This document shows positions 15,513 through 23,858 of a stretch of 64,000 bases of DNA, one piece after another (the first letter of the stretch is position 1; every line of letters begins with the position of its first letter). Origin of the DNA: Bacteroidales bacterium (GTDB lineage: Bacteria; Bacteroidota; Bacteroidia; Bacteroidales; VadinHA17); contig JALHSP010000147.1 of NCBI GenBank assembly GCA_022865305.1, positions 124,001-188,000 of the forward strand. Direction: 5' to 3'. The position numbers and the translations under genes were made by a program. The notes beneath the pieces are model-generated. The model worked only from the letters and a program-made list of their open reading frames with translations. It was not told the DNA's origin and ran no database searches.

Positions 15513-16724
15513 ATGGAAAAAATTACGACTGTTTTTATCTCTTATTCATGGGACAATGAAGAACATAAGAGTTGGGTCCTCAATTTAGCAAATAAATTAA
15601 CAGATAACGGGGTATATGTTCTTCTTGACAGGTTTGATCTTAAAGCAGGAAAGCCGATGACTCAATTTATGGAGAAATCTGTAAATAATTCTAACAAAGT
15701 ACTGCTTATAATGACTCCCAACTATAAAGACAAAGCAGATAATAGAACTGGCGGAGTTGGTTATGAATATTCCATGATAACTCAGGAATTGTACCTAAAA
15801 CAAGACAATGAGAAGTTCATTCCAATTATAAGACAAGGTAATTATAATGAAAGTGCACCAAAATTCTTAAGCACATTAATTTCTCATGATATGAGAAATG
15901 ATTCAACCTTTGAAAAAGACTTCTCAGAATTAATAAAAATCATCTATGATGAACCCGAGATTAAACGACATCCTCTAGGTAAAAAACCAACATTCGTTAT
16001 AAATACTAATCTTGCCTCGAATGCAATATTAATTGATGATAAATTAAATTTAGAGAAAAGTAGAATGACAACTTATGCTAAGTGGATAATAGATATAGAA
16101 TTACAATCATTGAATGATCTTTCAATCCCAGACTTATATGCAGCAATTACAGCTTATACTCCTGTTGATAAAGAAGGTAAACAACTTCTTCCTTCTATCC
16201 TTATGACAAAATATAAAATAAGTCATCATCCAACTATTCTATATGAGATACCTCTTCACCAATATTTTGCCTATAATCATTTAATACATGAACAACTTAA
16301 AATTCAGCAAGGATTAATTCATTATGAGTTTTCAGAATATAGCAACAATGATTTTTGGTTATTGTTTTTATCCCGGCCATTCTCCTGCTTATTCTATCTT
16401 TTGATAATTATTAAAGCAATCCATGATAAATTAACTAAGGTTATAGATATAAAAATCCGTGTAAGTTTTGAGTCTGATAAGAGATCATTGCTTTATGGTA
16501 AACATTCTCCGTTCAATTTTGGGATTATTTTTGAGCATTATGGAATCCCCAATAATAAGGCAGATGTGACTATAAAACTAAATTTAATTTCAAAAGATAG
16601 TGTTTTTAAAATGTTTGAAACGATTTACCATATGTTTGTTTCCGAAAATATACAATCAACAAGACCTTATGTATCAATAGACAGACAGCATTTTGATATG
16701 GTAACTGAAGAATTTTTGAAATGA
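15513..16724 (+). CDS. SEFIR/TIR-domain protein, probable anti-phage effector
   Basis: A 403-residue protein. Residues 5-155 form a SEFIR-type TIR-like domain with VFISYSWDNEEHKSWV, LDRFDLKAGKPM, FMEKSV, KVLLIMTPNYKDKAD and GGVGYEYSMITQEL. The C-terminal 250 residues are unassigned and include a hydrophobic patch near residues 285-300 (LLFLSRPFSCLFYLLIII). SEFIR proteins have been described as single-gene bacterial defence systems with NAD-depleting activity. The C-terminal domain would be the sensor. The gene has its own promoter module and is flanked by inverted GTTAGCGGT-type boundaries, so it looks like an exchangeable cassette. Confidence 0.8.
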   Translation: MEKITTVFISYSWDNEEHKSWVLNLANKLTDNGVYVLLDRFDLKAGKPMTQFMEKSVNNSNKVLLIMTPNYKDKADNRTGGVGYEYSMITQELYLKQDNEKFIPIIRQGNYNESAPKFLSTLISHDMRNDSTFEKDFSELIKIIYDEPEIKRHPLGKKPTFVINTNLASNAILIDDKLNLEKSRMTTYAKWIIDIELQSLNDLSIPDLYAAITAYTPVDKEGKQLLPSILMTKYKISHHPTILYEIPLHQYFAYNHLIHEQLKIQQGLIHYEFSEYSNNDFWLLFLSRPFSCLFYLLIIIKAIHDKLTKVIDIKIRVSFESDKRSLLYGKHSPFNFGIIFEHYGIPNNKADVTIKLNLISKDSVFKMFETIYHMFVSENIQSTRPYVSIDRQHFDMVTEEFLK

Positions 16725-16810
16725 ATTTAGTCCTTAAAATAAATGGCAACCGCTAACATGGTGCTAAAGTAAATAAGTTTGTCACAGTTTTTGCTTCCTA
16801 AATAATTCAA

Positions 16811-16893
16811 AAGAAGCGGCATCTCCTGTGGAATAATTAAGTCTCGCTGTATACTATCTGTCGAAAGATAGTGGAAGGAAATGCCGCTTTCTT
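16811..16893. other. structured palindromic block, possible ncRNA
   Basis: Bases 16811-16822 pair with 16881-16893 through 12 base pairs with one bulge. Four more pairs (TCCT 16824-16827 with AGGA 16876-16879) extend the stem. Inside is a perfect 7-bp hairpin (16853-16859 with 16866-16872, 6-base loop). About 25 bases stay unpaired. No reading frame covers the block. It could be a small RNA, a MITE fragment or an RNA processing site. Confidence 0.4.
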
Positions 16894-16896
16894 ATT

Positions 16897-16964
16897 AAAA
16901 AAAACCAGCTCCGGTGACCTCGTGCAAGAGTATTATAACGTAATCGCTATAATTCCAGAGCTGG
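16897..16964 (-). terminator. terminator of the small membrane protein gene
   Basis: CCAGCTC at 16905-16911 pairs with GAGCTGG at 16958-16964. On the minus strand the stem is followed by eight T (16897-16904). The loop is long and contains a small AT hairpin. It lies 33 bases beyond the stop of the leftward gene ending at 16997. Confidence 0.45.
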
Positions 16965-16996
16965 CTATAGTTGTTTCTATTTAGTTGAAAAATATC

Positions 16997-17329
16997 TTAT
17001 AAATGTAAACTCATTTTCATAAGTTTTGCCGGTAAATACCCTGTAATTCCTAAAAATGCAAAAAGGATTAGAATTATATCATTTATATTGAAGTTTGTTG
17101 ACGAATAATTCTGAATAGCACCAACTAAGCTGGACAGGACTATCCATAGCAGAATCCAACCTAATAGTGCTCCTAAAAAATTGAAAATATATTGGTGAAT
17201 TAGAGAAACTCCCTTTGGTTTTGTGCAGTGATGCATATCAAAAGCGAAATAAGAGCATAACCAGGAAGCTACTAAAGCTATCCCCCAAAAAACGCATATA
17301 AACCAACATGAACTAAAAAGATTTTCCAT
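16997..17329 (-). CDS. small membrane protein of unknown function
   Basis: A 110-residue protein with three likely membrane spans, near residues 8-30 (CWFICVFWGIALVASWLCSYF), 48-72 (FNFLGALLGWILLWIVLSSLVGA) and 82-102 (IILILFAFLGITGYLPAKLM). No family is recognised. It is the last gene before the tRNA end of the element and reads towards the SEFIR gene. A role as membrane partner of the defence cargo, or as an exclusion protein, is only a guess. Confidence 0.55.
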   Translation of the reverse strand: MENLFSSCWFICVFWGIALVASWLCSYFAFDMHHCTKPKGVSLIHQYIFNFLGALLGWILLWIVLSSLVGAIQNYSSTNFNINDIILILFAFLGITGYLPAKLMKMSLHL

Positions 17330-17512
17330 TTTTCTAAGTTTTTATTTAACAATAATTTCATTTAAAATGGTAGACTATTAAAGTCAGGTATTTATATTGT
17401 ATCCGTAAGGAATAATGAAGTCAACTTTCAAATACGAATTTCGTTCAATTAAATATTCAAACAAAATTTATTTTACCTCAGCGCGTTTTCATAGTATGGT
17501 AAGGATTAGAGA

Positions 17513-17529
17513 TGTATGCAAATTGTATG
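17513..17529. repeat. integrase arm-type repeat, right
   Basis: Seventeen bases identical to 8451-8467, 55 bases inside the right attachment repeat. The sequence continues as a further GTATGCAAA-like unit. Occurrence near both ends and nowhere obvious between supports an integrase arm site. Confidence 0.5.
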
Positions 17530-17539
17530 CAAATAATAA

Positions 17540-17572
17540 AGCCACTAACTCAGTTTATCTTTGTAAGTGGCT
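17540..17572 (-). terminator. element-supplied terminator downstream of tRNA-Arg
   Basis: AGCCACT at 17540-17546 pairs with AGTGGCT at 17566-17572. On the minus strand the stem is followed by a T-rich stretch. It lies 11 bases after the tRNA 3' end and would replace the original terminator now left at 8236-8272. Confidence 0.5.
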
Positions 17573-17583
17573 CATTCTCTGGG

Positions 17584-17657
17584 TGATCCCGAAGGGATTC
17601 AAACCCCCAACCTTCTGATCCGTAGTCAGATGCTCTATTCAGTTAAGCTACGGGACC
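17584..17657 (-). tRNA. tRNA-Arg (anticodon ACG)
   Basis: On the minus strand, 74 bases fold as a full cloverleaf. The acceptor GGTCCCG pairs with CGGGATC (one G-U) with discriminator A. The anticodon stem TCTGA/TCAGA encloses the loop CTACGGA, giving anticodon ACG. The T-loop is GTTTGAATC, with T at position 56 where most tRNAs have C. No CCA is encoded. This gene is the integration target of the neighbouring element, and the element regenerates the complete tRNA at this end. Confidence 0.95.
17585..17626 (-). repeat. attachment-site repeat within intact tRNA-Arg
   Basis: The second copy of the 42-bp direct repeat, identical to 8281-8322. It spans tRNA nucleotides 32-73, so the crossover probably occurs in the anticodon loop or just 3' of it. 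Confidence 0.88.
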
Positions 17658-17787
17658 TTATTACTTTATGCGGACGCAAATATAGTACATATTTTTATTT
17701 TGAGGAATATTAATTACTTTTATTTGCTTGAATTTGTGAAAATATGAATTGGTAAATAATTGATATTCAGACATTAATAACTGTATT

Positions 17788-20610
17788 ATGAAAAAGACCG
17801 TTTCAATAATCGTGAAAGTATTACTCGGATTAATTCTTATGATTTTGATACTGATTTTTACAGTTCCGGTACTTTTTAAAGATAAGATCAAAACTAAAGT
17901 TGAACAGGTGATTAACGAATCGGTTAACGCCCGGGTTAAGTTCGATAATTATAAGCTAGGTTTTTTCAGGAATTTTCCAAACCTCTCATTTTCACTTAAT
18001 AATGTTTCAGTAGTTGGTATCGATAAATTTGAGAATGATACCCTTGCCGGTTTTAAATCGTTAAATCTGATTTTTAACCTTACCAGCCTGCTTAAAAAAT
18101 CGGGGTATGAGGTAAAGTCAGTTATTATTGACGAAGCTGTTGTAAATGCAATCTATCTTGAAGATGGCTCTGCCAACTGGGATATAATGAAAGATACCAC
18201 AGAAGTTCCTGTCGAAGAGGAGACCACAACATCAGCTATGAAGATACTCCTCAAAAAAGTAGTTGTGCTTAACAGCTCATTAGCATATATTGATAAAAGC
18301 TCTGATGTGGAAGCTTATCTGAGCGACCTTAATTTCGATCTGAAAGGTGATATGACTCTCAGCGAAACTAACCTTAAGATATCTCTTAATGCCGGTGAGG
18401 TGACATTTATACTGGAGGGGATGAAATACCTGAACAAGGCTGTCGCTGATTCAAAAATCGACCTCCTGGCGAACTTTGACAGCCTGAAGTTCTTTCTCAG
18501 GGAAAATTATTTAACTATAAATGACCTTAAATTGAATTTTTCCGGTATGGTTGCAATGCCTGGCGATGATATTGAAACAGATCTTACATTCAGATCTGAC
18601 CGGACTTCCTTTAAAACCCTGCTCTCTCTGGTTCCGGCTGTATACATGACAGATTTTAAAGATCTTAAAACAAGCGGCGAGTTTACATTGTCCGGTTCTG
18701 CAAAAGGTGTTTACAGCGATGCCGACAGTACATTACCTGATGTCACCCTGGATATGAAAGTTGATAATGGCTTAATAAGTTATCCCGACATGCCTGAACA
18801 GATAAGGAACATCACTATCAAATCAAATGTGTTTGTGAATGGAAAAGACCTTGATGGAACTACTGTCAATATTGATGCTTTTCATATGGAACTTGCAGGG
18901 AACCCTTTTGATATGACATTTGCACTTAAAACGCCTGTGAGCGATCCTGATTTTAAAGGATCAATGGTCGGTAAAATTGATCTTACTGCACTTTCCAAAG
19001 CTGTACCACTTGACAGTATTAGTTTATCGGGTATAATAGACATGTCTGTTGCAATGGCAGGGAAACTTTCAATGATTGAAAAAGAACAGTACGACAGGTT
19101 TCAGGCCTCGGGCAATATCAACATTCAGAATATGCTTGTTGCTATGGCTGGTTATCCTGAAGTAAAAATAAATGATGCGGAATTCGAGTTTAATCCAGCC
19201 TATGCTGCAATTACCAACGCAAACCTTGTTGTAGGTAAGAAAAGTGATTTTGCGATAAACGGCCGTCTCAGTAATTATATTCCTTATGTTTTTAAGAATG
19301 AAACAATCAGAGGTACTATGTCGCTTCGTTCAAAGCTTGTTGACGTTTCTGAAATATTGTCTGGTATAGCATCTGATACAACTACTGTCGAGGATACGAC
19401 TTCTCTTTCTGTTATAAAGGTTCCTGAAAACATTGATTTTGATTTTGATGCGCTGATTAATGAATTTGTTTATGGTAAAATCAAGGCACAGAATGTCAAA
19501 GGTCATTTAATTGTGAGGAACGGGATTCTGAGTATCAGGGAAACAGGATTAAATATTCTTGGTGGTCTGGTAGCGATGAATGCAGATTATGATACCCGTG
19601 ATTCGCTCCGGCCGGTTGTGAAAACAGACTTCAGCATTCAGAGTATCGGAGTAAAAGATGCATTCAATACTTTTAACGTAGTTCAGAAGCTGGCGCCTGC
19701 CGCGAAAGGCATAGATGGCAAGATTAATATTCAGCTTGCATATGAAAGCCTGCTTCGCAGCGACATGATGCCTGTTATTCAGTCTATAAGAGGTGGTGGA
19801 AAGGTTCAATCAGATGAAATTACTCTCCTTGAATCAGTAGCTTATGACAAAATGAAACAGATCCTGAAACTTGGCGATAACTACAGTAACACTTTTAAGG
19901 ACCTGAATGCAAGCTTTAATCTTAAAAACGGCCGGATCTATGTCAATCCATTCGATGCTAAGGTCGGAAATATAAAGATGAATATAAGTGGAGATCAGGG
20001 TCTTGACCAGACACTGAACTATTTTATCAAGACCGAAATACCAAGATCAGAGCTTGGAAGCTCTATCAATACACTGATTGATAACCTTTCAGCCCAGGCA
20101 TCGGCATTTGGGATTGCAATCAAACCTGCTGATGTTATGAAAATTAACGTCAAAATTACGGGCGTATTCGGGAAACCGGTTGTTACACCAGTTTTTGGAA
20201 GCACTTCAGGAGAAAGCAAAGGAAGCCTGAAAGAAGCATCTAAAGAGACTGTTAAACAGGCAGTTGATAATACTGTAGATGCAGGTAAGGAAAAATTAAG
20301 GCAGGAGGCAGAAGCACAGGGTGATAAGCTTATCCGGGAAGCAGAAATCAAAGGTCAGCAACTGCGGAATGAAGCTGCAAAAGCTGCTGAAAAGATCAGG
20401 CAGGAAGCTGAGGTGCAGGCTCAGAAGCTGATAGATGCTGCAGCATCTAAAGGAGCAATAGCAAAGGCTGCCACACAAAAGGGAGCTGAAACGATAAGAA
20501 AAGAGGCAGATCAGAAAGCCAATAAACTTATTCAGGAAGCAGATGCTCAAGCCAATAAGCTTGTCGAAGAAGCAAAAGCAAAAAAGGAAGAACTGTTGAA
20601 GAAAATTTAG
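17788..20610 (+). CDS. AsmA-family protein with C-terminal coiled-coil tail
   Basis: A 940-residue protein. Residues 5-30 form an N-terminal membrane anchor (IIVKVLLGLILMILILIFTV). An AsmA-type N-terminal domain follows (ARVKFDNYKLGFFRNFPNLSFSLNNVSV), then a long beta-rich body and an AsmA C-terminal-like region around residues 620-800. AsmA/TamB-like proteins bridge the periplasm and are linked to lipid transport to the outer membrane. The last 130 residues are an Ala/Glu/Lys-rich coiled coil with repeated RxEAExQxxKLI units, unusual for AsmA proteins. It is a single-gene unit, converging with rplS. Confidence 0.85.
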   Translation: MKKTVSIIVKVLLGLILMILILIFTVPVLFKDKIKTKVEQVINESVNARVKFDNYKLGFFRNFPNLSFSLNNVSVVGIDKFENDTLAGFKSLNLIFNLTSLLKKSGYEVKSVIIDEAVVNAIYLEDGSANWDIMKDTTEVPVEEETTTSAMKILLKKVVVLNSSLAYIDKSSDVEAYLSDLNFDLKGDMTLSETNLKISLNAGEVTFILEGMKYLNKAVADSKIDLLANFDSLKFFLRENYLTINDLKLNFSGMVAMPGDDIETDLTFRSDRTSFKTLLSLVPAVYMTDFKDLKTSGEFTLSGSAKGVYSDADSTLPDVTLDMKVDNGLISYPDMPEQIRNITIKSNVFVNGKDLDGTTVNIDAFHMELAGNPFDMTFALKTPVSDPDFKGSMVGKIDLTALSKAVPLDSISLSGIIDMSVAMAGKLSMIEKEQYDRFQASGNINIQNMLVAMAGYPEVKINDAEFEFNPAYAAITNANLVVGKKSDFAINGRLSNYIPYVFKNETIRGTMSLRSKLVDVSEILSGIASDTTTVEDTTSLSVIKVPENIDFDFDALINEFVYGKIKAQNVKGHLIVRNGILSIRETGLNILGGLVAMNADYDTRDSLRPVVKTDFSIQSIGVKDAFNTFNVVQKLAPAAKGIDGKINIQLAYESLLRSDMMPVIQSIRGGGKVQSDEITLLESVAYDKMKQILKLGDNYSNTFKDLNASFNLKNGRIYVNPFDAKVGNIKMNISGDQGLDQTLNYFIKTEIPRSELGSSINTLIDNLSAQASAFGIAIKPADVMKINVKITGVFGKPVVTPVFGSTSGESKGSLKEASKETVKQAVDNTVDAGKEKLRQEAEAQGDKLIREAEIKGQQLRNEAAKAAEKIRQEAEVQAQKLIDAAASKGAIAKAATQKGAETIRKEADQKANKLIQEADAQANKLVEEAKAKKEELLKKI

Positions 20611-20664
20611 TCATTCAGGTCCAAAATAAGTACAATTGTTTGTTAATAATAAGACTTGCAAGAC

Positions 20665-20692
20665 AAAAAAGGCCATTCTGATTGAATAGCCT
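20665..20692 (-). terminator. rplS terminator
   Basis: A stem at 20670-20692 (AGGCCATTC/GAATAGCCT, one mismatch) is followed on the minus strand by a T run at 20665-20670. It starts 22 bases after the rplS stop. The same stem could also serve the converging AsmA gene. Confidence 0.6.
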
Positions 20693-20714
20693 CTGATTAT
20701 AATACTTGCTTATT

Positions 20715-21062
20715 TTAGAATTTCTTCTCGCGGATACGGGCTTTCTTGCCTGTCAGATCACGGATGTAGAAGATCCTTGCCCTGCGTACTTTTCCGTGCT
20801 TGTTAACCTCTATTTTATTAATAAATGGTGAGGCAATGGGAAAAATCCTCTCAACACCGATATTCCCCGATATTTTCCTTACAGTAAAGGTCTCGGTATG
20901 TTTTGTTCCGACTCTCTGTAACACAACACCACGGAATTGCTGTATTCTTTCCTTATTACCTTCAATGATCTTATAGTGAACCGTAATAGTATCTCCGGCA
21001 GCGAATTTCGGATATTCATTTTTTACCGCAAGTTCTTTATCAACAACGTCCATTAACTTCAT
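20715..21062 (-). CDS. rplS: 50S ribosomal protein L19
   Basis: A 115-residue protein of normal L19 length. The family pattern is clear: [31 protein letters not shown], then [52 protein letters not shown] and a basic C-terminus. L19 sits at the 30S-50S interface. A Met three residues in (MDVVDKEL) is an alternative start. The gene stands alone here with its own terminator. Confidence 0.97.
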   Translation of the reverse strand: MKLMDVVDKELAVKNEYPKFAAGDTITVHYKIIEGNKERIQQFRGVVLQRVGTKHTETFTVRKISGNIGVERIFPIASPFINKIEVNKHGKVRRARIFYIRDLTGKKARIREKKF

Positions 21063-21220
21063 TTTGCGAAATATTTTGTATTCTTTATTGATCTCTGAAA
21101 ATCGGACGCAAATGTATAATTATATTTTTGAACCAGCAATAACCGGACTTAATATTTTTAAATCAATTGATTTACGGTATGCATTTTAAAGTAAATCCAA
21201 ATAACCGTAAACCGGAAGTT

Positions 21221-22951
21221 TTAATGTCCGCTGACTGTAGGAAAAAGTAATTTGTTCCCGGTATCCTGAATTACCGATTTTTTCCAAGAATCTGAATACC
21301 CCGGCTGAAGAGGCATCATTGGGTAACCTACGGAACTTCTCTCGAAATTTCCGTTTTTTTCTCTTTTTATGTTGCCGTCAATGTATTTAACAATAAGATA
21401 TTCGCTCAGTTTTTTCCACTGATTAAAAGTATTTTGAGCGCTTTTGACGGAATAATCCGTTAAGTATTCCCTGGCTTTCCATGCATCATTTGCATATAAT
21501 TTCTTAGCAGTTTCATCTACTTCACCAGTTTCGGCAAGAAACTTTGATTCCAGCTGTTTCTGGATTTTCAATGCATCGGCACTCATTAAATCGTAACGTG
21601 AATAGCAGAAGTTGGCAACCATATTAAATAGCCAAAAGGCTGAGGTTGGGGAGTAGGTAGCCATGTCACCATTTCCGACTTTAAAACATTCCGGAACATC
21701 CAAAATGCCGCAATATATCGGATTAAATACTGTTGTAGCAGCATCATCAACACCGAACCAGAAAATTCCACCAATCGGGTCAGGAAGCCAGTTACGGCTT
21801 TCGGCAACAAATACAAAACCGGTTTGCTGGGTTGCTGTAGCTCTTTCGTTGATATATTCCGGGGCATTTGCATCACCCGAAACTTTCCATTCAAGCGGAC
21901 GCCAGCGATAGGGAGATCCGAATGGTCCTGCCCCGATATCTGTTCTCATGTCGAAAGCTGTACCTTCGAGATGGTCACGCATGAAATTCATCATATCATA
22001 GTTGGAAATCTTACGGTTTGCTTTTACCCACAGAGGCATGCGTTTTGTAAGATCATGACCTGAAACATAATTGAAATATAGATCCATTTCATCGTTTACT
22101 GACCTGAAAAATGACCATACACGAATTTCACAAAACCTTGCTCCTGAAAAACTTATCGGATTATAGGTATCTGAAAAACTGAATTCCTGGTCTGTTCCAG
22201 TGTATAATTTATTTGCCCTGGCTGCATCAACTACATCATAAGCATAAACACATTCAACTATCGGATCAAAAATACGTCTGAGGTCTTTTGAGGTTATAGC
22301 AATACTGTTTTCCTTCCCGGTAGCAAGAGGAAAAGTCTGGATCCTGGCCTGGTTAGCATGAGCAGAAACATATCCGTCAGGGATCAGCCGTGCAACCCAT
22401 GCAGCCCCTTTATTACCCGGTCCCTTACCAATTATTTCGAAAATCCAGACTTCGTCAGGATCCGATATTGAGAAGGATTCACCCGAACTGGCATATCCAT
22501 ATTCAGAAACAAGCTCCGACATAACTTTAATAGCTTCTCTGGCACTCTTTGCTCTCTGAAGGGTAATATAAATAAGACTTCCATAATCTATGACCGCAGC
22601 CGTGTCTATCAGGCTTTCAATGCCTGTATATGTTGTTTCTCCTATAGCAAGCTGATGTTCGTTCATATTTCCAACTACAGAATAGGTATGTGCTACCTGT
22701 CTGATCTTACCCTTATACTTAAATGTATCCCATTCATAGACATCCAGCATACTGCCCTGGGGATAGTCTCTTGCCGGCCAGTAGTAAAGCTCGCCGTAAA
22801 GTACATGGGAATCAGCCGAATATGTTATCATTGTTGAACCTCTGGTGGATGCACCTTTAGTTACCAGAAAATTTGTGCAGGCATTTGCAGCTTGTTGCTG
22901 GAGGATATTACCCAACAGGACTATCAGAGTTGTCGCAATAATTTTTTTCAT
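21221..22951 (-). CDS. C69-family (U34) dipeptidase, secreted
   Basis: A 576-residue protein. A signal peptide (residues 1-24) ends in ANA, immediately before C25-TNFLVTKGAS. In C69 peptidases, which are Ntn hydrolases, this cysteine becomes the N-terminal nucleophile after processing. Family segments follow: STMITYSADSHVLYGELY, QLAIGETTYTG, YASSGESFSISDPDEVWIFEIIGKG and a C-terminal helical region near residues 480-540. It probably cleaves dipeptides in the periplasm. The gene is monocistronic on this strand. Confidence 0.9.
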   Translation of the reverse strand: MKKIIATTLIVLLGNILQQQAANACTNFLVTKGASTRGSTMITYSADSHVLYGELYYWPARDYPQGSMLDVYEWDTFKYKGKIRQVAHTYSVVGNMNEHQLAIGETTYTGIESLIDTAAVIDYGSLIYITLQRAKSAREAIKVMSELVSEYGYASSGESFSISDPDEVWIFEIIGKGPGNKGAAWVARLIPDGYVSAHANQARIQTFPLATGKENSIAITSKDLRRIFDPIVECVYAYDVVDAARANKLYTGTDQEFSFSDTYNPISFSGARFCEIRVWSFFRSVNDEMDLYFNYVSGHDLTKRMPLWVKANRKISNYDMMNFMRDHLEGTAFDMRTDIGAGPFGSPYRWRPLEWKVSGDANAPEYINERATATQQTGFVFVAESRNWLPDPIGGIFWFGVDDAATTVFNPIYCGILDVPECFKVGNGDMATYSPTSAFWLFNMVANFCYSRYDLMSADALKIQKQLESKFLAETGEVDETAKKLYANDAWKAREYLTDYSVKSAQNTFNQWKKLSEYLIVKYIDGNIKREKNGNFERSSVGYPMMPLQPGYSDSWKKSVIQDTGNKLLFPTVSGH

Positions 22952-23037
22952 AAAATCTAATGTTTTATAGTTTTTATTAGCTTATAGTAACAAAGAAATG
23001 CAAAGGTAACAAGTCGGATAAAATTTCAAAATGTATA

Positions 23038-23784
23038 TCAGATCATTTTAAGAATATTGATGATTTTTTTAATTCTTTGAGAATCGGCGACTTTTCTGGA
23101 GAATTCCGGGATATCAGGTACACCGCCCATCGCAATGCCCTCTCTTCTGAATATCATTTTACTGTTAACGATTTTTCGTCCTGTAAGGTGAAACTCGGAT
23201 GCACCGGTTACTTTTACCATTGATGCTATATTTGACTCATCAAGGCCGCTGCCCGGCATAATAATTATTCTGTTGCCTGATTGTCTTACAAGTTTGCTGA
23301 TAAGCTCAGCCCCGTCAGGAACTATATCCTTTTGCCCTGATGTCAGAAGTCTTGATGCACCTGCTGAAATTATGTCTTCAAGACCCCGGATGGGATCTGA
23401 GCACATATCATATGCCCGGTGAAATGTAATGGACATAGGATGTGCAAGCCCGATCAGTTTTGCCGTACGTTCAGCATCAATTGCTCCTTCAGACTTTAAT
23501 ATTCCGATAACGACACCATCTACGCCACACTCACCACACTTTTCTATATCACGTTTCATAATATCATATTCGGCGCTGGTGTACAAAAAGTCTCCGCCCC
23601 TGGGTCTTATTATAACATGCAGACCGATTGTCAGATTATCTCTTGCTGAAACAATTGTTCCGAATGATGGAGTAGTCCCGCCTTCCATCAAATTGTCACA
23701 CAATTCGACACGGTCAGCTCCTGCAATTTGAGCATTTACTGCTGATTCAACGCTGTCGACGCATATTTCAAGCTTAAAATTCAT
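23038..23784 (-). CDS. cutC: CutC-family TIM-barrel protein
   Basis: A 248-residue protein. The start ATG at 23784 is preferred over an in-frame TTG at 23790. CutC hallmarks are present: LEICVDSVESAVNAQIAGADRVELC at the N-terminus, IIRPRGGDFLY, GVDGVVIGIL, SITFHRAYDM, LLTSGQ, and IMPGSGLDESNI near the end. CutC proteins have a TIM-barrel fold and were historically linked to copper tolerance. The true reaction is uncertain. It is divergent from the sugar nucleotidyltransferase gene, with 74 bases between the two start codons. Confidence 0.92.
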   Translation of the reverse strand: MNFKLEICVDSVESAVNAQIAGADRVELCDNLMEGGTTPSFGTIVSARDNLTIGLHVIIRPRGGDFLYTSAEYDIMKRDIEKCGECGVDGVVIGILKSEGAIDAERTAKLIGLAHPMSITFHRAYDMCSDPIRGLEDIISAGASRLLTSGQKDIVPDGAELISKLVRQSGNRIIIMPGSGLDESNIASMVKVTGASEFHLTGRKIVNSKMIFRREGIAMGGVPDIPEFSRKVADSQRIKKIINILKMI

Positions 23785-23858
23785 CGGCAAAAATTTAGAG
23801 ATTTTAATAAAAGTAACATTTTTTTCCTTATCATTGTGCAGAACAAAACTTTAACAAT

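Larger units (their letters stand above)
8281..17626. mobile_element. tRNA-Arg-integrated satellite-like element, about 9.3 kb
   Basis: The element is bounded by a perfect 42-bp direct repeat: 8281-8322 and 17585-17626. The right copy is tRNA-Arg nucleotides 32-73. Integrase lies at the left end next to the truncated copy. Gene order is integrase, unknown, excisionase-like HTH, PolA-palm replication protein, terminator, a small-protein operon with an HK97-type prohead protease, then SIR2-like and SEFIR cargo and a small membrane protein. There are no conjugation genes and no capsid, portal or large-terminase genes, which argues against an ICE or a complete prophage. Classification as a phage satellite is inference. 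Confidence 0.8.

Noticed and set aside
14167-16724. Complete Thoeris system
   Set aside because: The SIR2 protein has no SLOG domain and the TIR-like protein is a longer SEFIR type. The arrangement is divergent, so the name would be unsupported.
15388-16760. Integron cassette with attC site
   Set aside because: The boundary bases do not fit the attC core (RYYYAAC and GTTRRRY), and no integron integrase is present.
16811-16964. Retron msr-msd RNA
   Set aside because: No reverse transcriptase is nearby and the stem layout does not match a retron.
17415-17618. 67-residue frame ending in the tRNA-Arg gene
   Set aside because: It overlaps the arm repeat, the terminator hairpin and the tRNA itself.
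8281-17626. Integrative conjugative element
   Set aside because: No relaxase, type IV secretion or coupling protein gene is present.
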